Positions 28,413-34,068 of a stretch of 34,733 nt of DNA are shown piece by piece. The translations under genes were made by a program, and so were the position numbers. Under the pieces are notes generated by a model that was not told the origin of the DNA, ran no database searches, and saw only the letters and a list, made by a program, of their open reading frames with translations. Location of the stretch: NCBI GenBank assembly GCA_016217965.1, contig JACRFI010000023.1:1-34733 (forward strand), written 5' to 3'. This DNA comes from Candidatus Kaiserbacteria bacterium. GTDB lineage: Bacteria > Patescibacteriota > Minisyncoccia > Phycocordibacterales > UBA2100. The first letter of the stretch is position 1. The number at the start of each line of letters is the position of its first letter.

Positions 28413-29500
28413 AGATTGAATGCTTTTGTAACAATACCAGCACTCACAGGATGCGCATACATCCCACCCTTTTTATGAACGGACCCAATGCCTGAAAGAA
28501 GCACATAATGAGGAACGCCTCCCTTGCTTTTCTTGTCTGTCTTTGCTGTTTCCAAAATGCTCGCGATAGAAAATTGAGATAGTTTCTTCCCTTGTATACC
28601 AAGCTCAGCAAGTGCATTACGGATAGACTCGTACTCTGAGTGAGAAATAAACCCGAGCAATTCCGAGATCTTACTCTCGACAAGCATGCCGTACCCGACC
28701 GAGTACCCGTGCGATATCTTGAAACGCGAAAGGAGTTCGATGGCATGACCTATGGTGTGCCCGAAATTCACGACGAGCCTCTCGCCGCTCTCACGTTCAT
28801 CCCGTTCCGTAATGCCCGCCTTTATCGAGATTGAACGGTGTATGATCTCCTGAAGGAGTTTCTTCGTTTTGAAGGGTGAGGCGATATCAAGCCCCCTCAC
28901 TCGATTGAGAGCGAGAGCATCTGAAGTAAGAAATGTTTTGATCGCCTCAAAAAGCCCGTTTACGAATTCTTTACGCGACAAATACTGAAGGAAGGCAATA
29001 TCTGCAATGACCGCACGCGGTTGCCAAAATGCTCCGACAGTATTCTTACCAAATGGTGTATTGATGCCAACCTTTCCGCCGATGGAACTGTCTACCATCG
29101 CTAGGAGTGTCGTAGGAGCTTGGATGTAGGGGATGCCGCGCATGTAGGTCGCGGCAACGAACCCTGCGAGATCACCGGTAACACCGCCTCCGAGCGCTAT
29201 GATGAGTGAATCTCTACCAAATTTTTTCTTGAGCATCTGGTGCTGAAGCTTCGTCACCATTTCTTGAGTTTTATTTCTTTCTCCAGCGGGGAACGGAAAT
29301 AATTCTGCACGGATACCAGCCTTCTTTAACGCTCCCATGATACGAGTGCCTAGTATCCGCACCACCGTGTTATCAGCAATCACCGCAACGCGGCGTGCGC
29401 CTTCTTTTTTTACCGCTGCGGCCAATTCGCGCTCAAGTTTCTCTCCCACGATAATTGGGTATGAAGTGTGCTTTGTTTTTACATGGACTGTACGGGTCAT
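28394..29500 (-). CDS. aroB: 3-dehydroquinate synthase
   Basis: A 368-residue NAD- and metal-dependent enzyme converting DAHP to 3-dehydroquinate, step 2 of the shikimate pathway. GGGVTGD at 104-110 with LAGFVAA binds NAD; TTLLAMVDSSIGGKVGIN and KNTVGAFWQP are substrate-binding; the metal His residues are in VNFGHTIGHAIELL and the region with ISHGYSVGYGM. Length is normal. The start ATG is the right-hand copy of a duplicated ATGA formed by the 133-bp element directly upstream; without the element, this ATG would overlap the DAHP synthase stop. Confidence 0.95.
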   Translation of the reverse strand: MTRTVHVKTKHTSYPIIVGEKLERELAAAVKKEGARRVAVIADNTVVRILGTRIMGALKKAGIRAELFPFPAGERNKTQEMVTKLQHQMLKKKFGRDSLIIALGGGVTGDLAGFVAATYMRGIPYIQAPTTLLAMVDSSIGGKVGINTPFGKNTVGAFWQPRAVIADIAFLQYLSRKEFVNGLFEAIKTFLTSDALALNRVRGLDIASPFKTKKLLQEIIHRSISIKAGITERDERESGERLVVNFGHTIGHAIELLSRFKISHGYSVGYGMLVESKISELLGFISHSEYESIRNALAELGIQGKKLSQFSIASILETAKTDKKSKGGVPHYVLLSGIGSVHKKGGMYAHPVSAGIVTKAFNLCRQGK

Positions 29501-29501
29501 A

Positions 29502-29634
29502 CCCGGTTAGTGAAATTTCGGCTGGCGCTAGGCTTAGGGTCGCTGTCGTAAGAACGTGATGTGCTGTACTTTTTATTCATAGGTGTATGTTGTTGATTGG
29601 TTTAGATGAGACAAGCCGAAATTCTACTACCGGG
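29502..29634. mobile_element. 133-bp MITE-like element, copy 1, in the DAHP synthase-aroB junction
   Basis: Ends CCCGGTTAGTG and CTACTACCGGG are inverted copies, continued by AAATTTCGGCT/AGCCGAAATT, so about 20 terminal bases pair. A direct repeat TCATA flanks it (29497-29501 and 29635-29639). Copy 2 at 32341-32473 has exactly the same length and about 14 differences by hand count. No transposase is in the element. A 27-codon frame inside (MNKKYSTSRSYDSD...) ends at the aroB ATGA but is probably incidental. Confidence 0.7.
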
Positions 29635-30825
29635 TCATATCTCTTTCGCAACTTCCCTTAGAAGCTCTTGTGTTGCATCCCACCCGACGCACGGGTCGGT
29701 GATAGACAAGCCTCCTCTATCTATAGTCTCTGCCGTTAGCTTCTCGAGTTTCTGGCTTCCCTCCTGAATAAAGCTTTCCATCATGAATCCTTTGACCAGT
29801 CTTTTATATTCAGGATTCTTTTTCAATGCAAAGAGCACTTCTTTCACGACCACAGGTTGCTGCGCAGGTTCTTTCGCCCCGTTCAAGCGACAGTTCTCAT
29901 GGCTTACGTCGATAAGTATTGAGGGATTCTTTATCTTGTGCTTCTCGAAAAGCGCTGCCGCAGCATGTACGTGTTCTTGAGAATAGTTCGGGCCGCCTTC
30001 TCCTCCGCGCAGCACCAAGTGTGCATACGGATTTCCTTTTGTCTCGACTTGGTAGCCATCGAGAACGGCATGATGCTTGTGCTGCGCGGCGACGATGCCA
30101 TTTACCGCAACTTCGATTGATCCGGAAGTGCTATTTTTCATTCCCACCGGGCAGCTGACGCTGGAAGCAAAGATACGGTGTTCCTGGTCTTCGACGCTGC
30201 GTGCACCAATCGCCATCCATGAGAGAAGTTCAGCGAATCCTTTTGCATTGTGCGTGAAGAGAGCTTCGTCTGCGATAGGAAGCCCCATCTCGACTATTTT
30301 CACCATCATGTCGCGGCAATATAGTGCGCCCTCTGCAATATCCGGTTCTTGATATGGGTCAACCTGGTTGACGGGCCCGAGCCAGCCGCGGATAGTGCGA
30401 GGCTTTTGGATATACACACGCATGACAAGTTTGAGTTTCTCCGAGACTTCATCGGAGAGTTTTTTAAGGCGCTTTGCATACTTCAAGACCGCCTCCGAAG
30501 GCCATGCGGAGCAGGGACCCACGATGAAGAGCAGCCTGTCGTCCCTCCCTGCCAAAATATCTTCGATTTCTTTCCGATCTTTCTTTACTTGGGATAGCCC
30601 CTCATCAGAAATTGGATGCGCAGCAATTATCTCATCCGCAGACGGAAGCTTTTTTATGATGCGGACATTCATCCCATTAGAAATATCACGCCCAAGTCCT
30701 CCGGACGCGCCCGCGCGGGCCCCGTTAGAAGCATGGACCTCGTGTTCAGCAGCCGCGTGCGGCTGGCTTTTAACGGAGCGGGCGTGATTTCTAACGGGAC
30801 GAGTTATTTTTTTTCTCGTTTTCAT
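29635..30825 (-). CDS. 3-deoxy-7-phosphoheptulonate (DAHP) synthase, class I, with an N-terminal insert
   Basis: A 396-residue enzyme condensing phosphoenolpyruvate and erythrose-4-phosphate, step 1 of the shikimate pathway. The AroF/G/H-type core starts near residue 52 (MNVRIIKKLPSADEII) with DDRLLFIVGPCSAWP, MRVYIQKPRT, SWMAIGARSVEDQEHR, SCPVGMKNSTSGS, VLRGGEGGPNYS, LIDVSHENCRLNGAK and SITDPCVGWDAT. Residues 3-51 (basic, Ala/Gly/His-rich) correspond to no part of the family and are encoded by a multi-stem palindromic DNA (30673-30798). The start at 30825 is supported by its ATGA overlap with aroE. Known class I enzymes are often feedback-inhibited by aromatic amino acids through residues near the N-terminus, so the extension may affect control; this is inference. 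Confidence 0.93.
   Translation of the reverse strand: MKTRKKITRPVRNHARSVKSQPHAAAEHEVHASNGARAGASGGLGRDISNGMNVRIIKKLPSADEIIAAHPISDEGLSQVKKDRKEIEDILAGRDDRLLFIVGPCSAWPSEAVLKYAKRLKKLSDEVSEKLKLVMRVYIQKPRTIRGWLGPVNQVDPYQEPDIAEGALYCRDMMVKIVEMGLPIADEALFTHNAKGFAELLSWMAIGARSVEDQEHRIFASSVSCPVGMKNSTSGSIEVAVNGIVAAQHKHHAVLDGYQVETKGNPYAHLVLRGGEGGPNYSQEHVHAAAALFEKHKIKNPSILIDVSHENCRLNGAKEPAQQPVVVKEVLFALKKNPEYKRLVKGFMMESFIQEGSQKLEKLTAETIDRGGLSITDPCVGWDATQELLREVAKEI
30673..30798 (-). repeat. Palindromic element inserted in frame in the DAHP synthase gene
   Basis: Outer arms CCCATTAGAAATATCACGCC (from 30673) and GGGCGTGATTTCTAACGGG (30780-30798). Inside are a perfect 12-bp palindrome GCCCGCGCGGGC (30709-30720), arms CCGTTAGAAGC (30722-30732)/GCTTTTAACGG (30766-30776), and a CAGCCG/CGGCTG hairpin. 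The region is fully read as protein. Confidence 0.65.
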
Positions 30826-31622
30826 ATAGATTGCTTTTGTAACGCATCTTGCAGCAGTGCAGTATACCCATAATCCCGAATTTCCCTATCAAGCCACAGC
30901 CTTTCCTGCTCAAGCCCTTGCGCGACGAACATGGAAAGCCCCGAGATTGCACGCGCACCTTTCGCAGAGGTGTGCTTCAAAAGCGGCGTCTCCGTATAAA
31001 TGAGATCGAGTACTGTCGTGTCCTTCGTTATCAATTCCTCCCTAATGGGCAGTGGATCGCTCAGTTTGAGTCCAACGGAGGTTGCATTGACGATGAGTGA
31101 AAATCTGCCTGGGCTGATGGATGACAGGTCGTCTTCGACAACGCCACCGAATCTGCTACGCATCTCTTCTGCTTTTTCCTTTGTTCGATTGTGATAGAAA
31201 ACATGTGCGCCCTTAAATTTCAGATAGTATGCAACCGGATATGCGGCGCCTCCCGCGCCGAGAAGAAGTACGTCTTTGCCGGAGACTTGCACGCCCTTCA
31301 GTGCTGCCTCGATCCCCACAATGTCCGTGTTGTAGCCGCGGAGCACTCCATCTGTATTGAGAAGCGTGTTCACTGCACCGATATCGCTGGCTCTCGCATC
31401 TATCTCGTCCACATACTGCATCACCGACTGCTTATGCGGCAGCGTGACCGCAGCAAGATGAATGGGAAGCGCCCGCATCTTTTCTGTGAATGCCGCTATG
31501 TCCTCTTCGTCATACGCATGCATGTCTGCATCTACGCCTTCGTGCTTGTAGATAGCGTTATGCAACAAAGGAGAGAGGCTGTGGGATATCGGATGCCCAA
31601 CGACGGCTGTTTGGAGTGTCAT
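30822..31622 (-). CDS. aroE: Shikimate dehydrogenase
   Basis: A 266-residue NADPH-dependent enzyme reducing 3-dehydroshikimate to shikimate. I start at the ATG at 31622 (MTLQTAVVGHPISHSLSP) because it overlaps the aroQ stop as ATGA; the track's earlier start would run inside aroQ. Substrate-binding SHSLSP, catalytic Lys64 (TLPHK) and Asp100 (NTD), and the nucleotide-binding GAGGAA (122-127) are all seen; HNRTKEKAEE follows as the NADP-binding region. Both ends are in ATGA overlaps, with aroQ before and DAHP synthase after. Confidence 0.95.
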   Translation of the reverse strand: MTLQTAVVGHPISHSLSPLLHNAIYKHEGVDADMHAYDEEDIAAFTEKMRALPIHLAAVTLPHKQSVMQYVDEIDARASDIGAVNTLLNTDGVLRGYNTDIVGIEAALKGVQVSGKDVLLLGAGGAAYPVAYYLKFKGAHVFYHNRTKEKAEEMRSRFGGVVEDDLSSISPGRFSLIVNATSVGLKLSDPLPIREELITKDTTVLDLIYTETPLLKHTSAKGARAISGLSMFVAQGLEQERLWLDREIRDYGYTALLQDALQKQSI

Positions 31623-32050
31623 ATTCTTTTTTGGAGCTCGGCGAGCGCCTCGACGTATCCTTGTTCCTTCTTGCCACTGATCTGAAGCACACACGCAGGA
31701 GCAATCACGGACATTTGCCTCCATGTCTCACGTTTTTTTATATCGGAAAGATGCACTTCAATAGCTGGAAGCCCAGTATCTTTTATTGCGTCGTGCAATG
31801 CGTAGCTGTAGTGCGTAAACGCACCGGGATTGATAATAATGCCCGCTGCGCTTTCGCTCTCCGCCTGTAAAAAATCGATGAGCTCCCCTTCGTGATTTGA
31901 TTGGAACGCTTTCACTTCGATATCCGCTTTTCTAGCCTCATCTCGTACAAGATTCTCAATATCAGAAAGCGTGACACTCCCGTAGTGCTGCGCGTCGCGC
32001 TTTCCCAAGCGATTCAGGTTAGGTCCGTGAATAAGTAAAATTGTCTTCAT
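31619..32050 (-). CDS. aroQ: 3-dehydroquinate dehydratase, type II
   Basis: A 143-residue dodecameric-type dehydratase converting 3-dehydroquinate to 3-dehydroshikimate. GPNLNRLGKRDAQHYG (9-24) holds the catalytic Arg18 and Tyr23; FQSNHEGELID, NPGAFTHYSYAL and IEVHLSD hold the remaining conserved residues. It is the first gene of the aro-tkt run. Its upstream region carries inverted-repeat element D ending about 14 nt before the ATG, and a hairpin terminator at 32190-32203 that should insulate it from the rpe side. No clear promoter was found between them. Confidence 0.95.
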   Translation of the reverse strand: MKTILLIHGPNLNRLGKRDAQHYGSVTLSDIENLVRDEARKADIEVKAFQSNHEGELIDFLQAESESAAGIIINPGAFTHYSYALHDAIKDTGLPAIEVHLSDIKKRETWRQMSVIAPACVLQISGKKEQGYVEALAELQKRI

Positions 32051-32063
32051 AAAGAACGCGTCG

Positions 32064-32166
32064 AAAAATCGTCAGATACGAGGCGCGGAGAAAGCGGCGC
32101 GCGAGGCGTACGAAACGTACGACAAGCGTGACGCAAAGGCTCCGCAACGAGGTAGATGAGATTTTT
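32064..32166 (-). repeat. Nested inverted-repeat element D in the aroQ leader
   Basis: Arms AAAAATC (32064-32070)/GATTTTT (32160-32166), GCGGAG (32085-32090)/CTCCGC (32140-32145) and CGTACG/CGTACG with an AAA loop (32107-32121). It is nested like elements A-C but lacks the AGCA-capped hairpin, so membership in that family is uncertain. Confidence 0.5.
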
Positions 32167-32189
32167 AGGCATGTTATTTAATGAAAAGA

Positions 32190-32203
32190 GCCCTTTCGAG
32201 GGC
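32190..32203 (-). terminator. Intrinsic terminator upstream of aroQ
   Basis: On the minus strand GCCCT, loop CGAA, AGGGC, followed by TCTTTTC. It would stop transcripts arriving from the rpe side before element D and aroQ. Confidence 0.6.
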
Positions 32204-32340
32204 CCGATTCCGCTATCGTATCTTTTTGTTTACGATCGCGCAAACGAGACCTCGAGCTTGAGGTCATAAAAGAAAAACCAAAAGAAATACTGCGCGCGAG
32301 TCATGTATGTACAGGCTACCGCTTGTTGGAAAATTGTCAA

Positions 32341-32473
32341 CCCGGTTAGTGAAATTTCGGCTGGCGCACGGCGCAAAGTCGCTGTCGTAAGAACGTGATG
32401 TGCTGTACTTTTGATTCAAACGTTACTGTTGTTGATCGGTTTAGATGAGACGAGCCGAAATTCTACTACCGGG
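32341..32473. mobile_element. 133-bp MITE-like element, copy 2, downstream of the rpe-like gene
   Basis: Same length and ends as copy 1 (29502-29634). TCAA flanks it on both sides (32337-32340 and 32474-32477). It lies 12 nt past the rpe-like stop codon. The differences from copy 1 cluster in two short blocks (about 32368-32378 and 32415-32432); the rest is nearly identical. Confidence 0.7.
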
Positions 32474-32485
32474 TCAACGCTGTTA

Positions 32486-33142
32486 TCAGACACCTGCTAA
32501 TTTCAGAAGTTTTTCATACATCCCCGCAGGATCATCGCTTTTTGATATAGCAGAACCCACAGAAAAACGAGTCGCACCAGCTTTTACGAATAGCTTAATG
32601 TTTGTTTCCGAGACGCCGCCATCGACAGCAATCGGAACATCAGAGTGTTTTTTGTGGAATAGTTTGACTCGCTCGATGCCTCGCTCGTCAAAAGGAATTC
32701 CCTGCTTCCCAATAGTTGCGATGGACATAAAAAGCACGAAATCGCAGATATCCAAATACGGTTCGAGTGATTCAAGTGGCGTCTGGAGCAGGACGCCCAG
32801 CCCAACCTCCTTCGCGCCCGCCTTCTTCCACATATCCAAAGTCTCGCGCGCAGATTCTGCATTTGAAAACGCTTCCACATGGCCGATGACTCTCTTCGCG
32901 CCAGCTCGCACGAACGAGAGCCCTGCAGTGAGAGGATTCTCGATCATGAGATGCGCTTCGTACATGACATGTGCTGAATCTGGCATCTTTTCATCCGGCT
33001 CAGGTATCCAAGTAGTGTTAGGTGCAAGTGAGCCATTTGCCGCATCTATCTGAAGTCCTGGAGCGAACGGAAATCGCTCTCTCGCAACAGCTATATCGCC
33101 GAGTGAGTTCGGGACGACCGTTGGAAATATCTCAATAGTCAT
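32486..33142 (-). CDS. Ribulose-phosphate 3-epimerase-like protein
   Basis: A 218-residue TIM-barrel protein started at the ATG at 33142 (MTIEIFPTVVPNS). The track start 21 nt earlier is made of heptad repeat and overlaps the upstream gene. YEAHLMIENP (His64) and IAVDGGVSETNIKLFVKAGATRF are typical of ribulose-5-phosphate epimerase. But the first metal-ligand region, usually HxD, reads LQIDAANG with Gln31 in the His position, and the Gly-rich phosphate loop after LFMS is altered. It could be a divergent epimerase with changed metal use or a related epimerase of another sugar phosphate. The start codon lies in a heptad tract. Confidence 0.75.
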   Translation of the reverse strand: MTIEIFPTVVPNSLGDIAVARERFPFAPGLQIDAANGSLAPNTTWIPEPDEKMPDSAHVMYEAHLMIENPLTAGLSFVRAGAKRVIGHVEAFSNAESARETLDMWKKAGAKEVGLGVLLQTPLESLEPYLDICDFVLFMSIATIGKQGIPFDERGIERVKLFHKKHSDVPIAVDGGVSETNIKLFVKAGATRFSVGSAISKSDDPAGMYEKLLKLAGV

Positions 33143-33167
33143 AAGTTGAGAGTCATGAGTCACGAGA
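33136..33167. repeat. Heptad tract at the four-helix protein/rpe junction
   Basis: AGTCATA, AGTTGAG, AGTCATG, AGTCACG. The stop codon of the four-helix gene (33153-33155) and the start codon of the rpe-like gene (33140-33142) both lie in it. Confidence 0.65.
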
Positions 33168-33512
33168 GCGTACGATCATCGTCGAGAGCATTCTACTTAC
33201 TTCAGTGGCATACTTCTCCGCTTCGCTTACAAGTGTAGCATCTGCATATCGCACTCTCTGGGCAATCTCCATTTGTGTTTCTAATTCAGCAACAGAACCA
33301 AGAGCAATGCAAAGAAAATTACGGAAATCTGCTTTTGTACTTCTTTTGCTGCCTTCTGCAATATTTGAAGGAATTGAAACTGCGCTACGACGCATCTGGC
33401 TTGTTAGCCCGAATGTCTCAGATTTGGGAAACTTTTCAGTCATTGTATAAATTGAAACAACCAAATCCATCGCTTTTTGCCAAACAATCAATTCTCGATA
33501 GCCGCCCGCCAT
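33153..33512 (-). CDS. Four-helix-bundle protein (23S rRNA intervening-sequence family)
   Basis: A 119-residue helical protein with the family's start YRELIVWQKAMDLVVSIY and the conserved block FGLTSQMRRSAVSIPSNIAEGSKR, followed by DFRNFLCIALGSVAELETQM. Homologues were first seen inside intervening sequences of 23S rRNA genes, but most, like this one, are free-standing and of unknown function. It sits between rpiB and the rpe-like gene, flanked by heptad tracts on both sides, which fits a recently inserted small gene. Identification of the family is confident. Confidence 0.9.
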   Translation of the reverse strand: MAGGYRELIVWQKAMDLVVSIYTMTEKFPKSETFGLTSQMRRSAVSIPSNIAEGSKRSTKADFRNFLCIALGSVAELETQMEIAQRVRYADATLVSEAEKYATEVSRMLSTMIVRSRDS

Positions 33513-33525
33513 GCATTCTAAGATT

Positions 33526-33548
33526 TATGTCTTATGACTTATGACTAC
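33526..33548. repeat. Heptad tract at the rpiB stop
   Basis: TGTCTTA, TGACTTA, TGACTAC units. The rpiB stop (TAG, 33545-33547) is inside the last unit. Confidence 0.6.
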
Positions 33549-34036
33549 AAACTATCTATCTGCTGCACACGGCGCGCATGCCGTTCCTCGCCAGAAAACG
33601 GGGTTGAAAGGAATCGCGTGACCGCATCTTTTGCTTCCTCAAGAGAAAGGAAACGAAGCCCTAGTGAAAGTGCATTCGCATCATTGTGCTGCCTTGTGGA
33701 CGAGAGAATATCGAGTTCTTTGCCACTCATATCTGTTTGCGCTCGTCCCGCTTGGCCATAATACAGAGCGCAGCGCACACCTTTGAATCTGTTCGCAACA
33801 ATTGCCTCTCCTTGCCCTGATGCACCCGCAACGATGGCTTTGCTATCTTTTCCTGCCAATGCATCGGCAGAAAGTTTCCGAGCAGCGTCAGCGATGATGC
33901 CCGGATAATCATCAGCAGGGTCATTCACGAATGCTCCGCAATCTTCCACCTCATGGCCAAGTTGGCCTTGGACGAATGCAATGAGCTGATTCTTTATTTC
34001 AAATCCCGCGTGATCCGCCGCGAAATAGATCTTCAT
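33545..34036 (-). CDS. rpiB: Ribose-5-phosphate isomerase B
   Basis: A 163-residue RpiB/LacAB-family isomerase interconverting ribose-5-P and ribulose-5-P. MKIYFAADHAGFEIK gives the N-terminal Asp/His; TRQHNDANALSLG is the conserved C-terminal segment. The active-site loop reads GASGQGEAIVAN: the Cys base of the E. coli-type enzyme is missing, and the Glu in SGxGE matches the actinobacterial type, where a Glu acts as base. So activity is plausible despite the missing Cys. It is the first gene of a run with the four-helix and rpe-like genes, both linked by heptad tracts. Confidence 0.92.
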   Translation of the reverse strand: MKIYFAADHAGFEIKNQLIAFVQGQLGHEVEDCGAFVNDPADDYPGIIADAARKLSADALAGKDSKAIVAGASGQGEAIVANRFKGVRCALYYGQAGRAQTDMSGKELDILSSTRQHNDANALSLGLRFLSLEEAKDAVTRFLSTPFSGEERHARRVQQIDSL

Positions 34037-34068
34037 GTGCCGTTATAGTAGCATGCTCTCCTTACGCA

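Larger units (their letters stand above)
32051..32485. other. 435-nt intergenic region upstream of aroQ
   Basis: It contains, from aroQ outward: element D (32064-32166), a terminator hairpin (32190-32203), a GACCTC/GAGGTC hairpin (about 32249-32266), a stretch of about 70 nt with no feature I can name, and the second 133-bp element (32341-32473). TTGACA at 32335-32340 on the minus strand is formed at the element edge and could serve as a -35, but the -10 position (TAGCCT) is poor. Confidence 0.6.

Noticed and set aside
29502-29634. A self-cleaving ribozyme (hammerhead-like) in the 133-bp element
   Set aside because: GATGAG and CGAAA occur near each other, but the CUGAUGA core has two mismatches and the needed stems do not form.
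29502-29634. An integron attC site
   Set aside because: Ends lack the RYYYAAC/GTTRRRY boxes and there is no integrase or cassette array.
32258-32430. A frame of about 53 codons in the second 133-bp element, related to the 27-codon frame in the first
   Set aside because: The shared peptide follows from the shared DNA, the start differs (TTG against ATG), the internal variable blocks break the similarity, and no ribosome binding site is seen.
33545-34036. rpiB as a dead enzyme because the catalytic Cys is missing
   Set aside because: The loop GASGQGE matches the type that uses a Glu as base, so activity is still expected.
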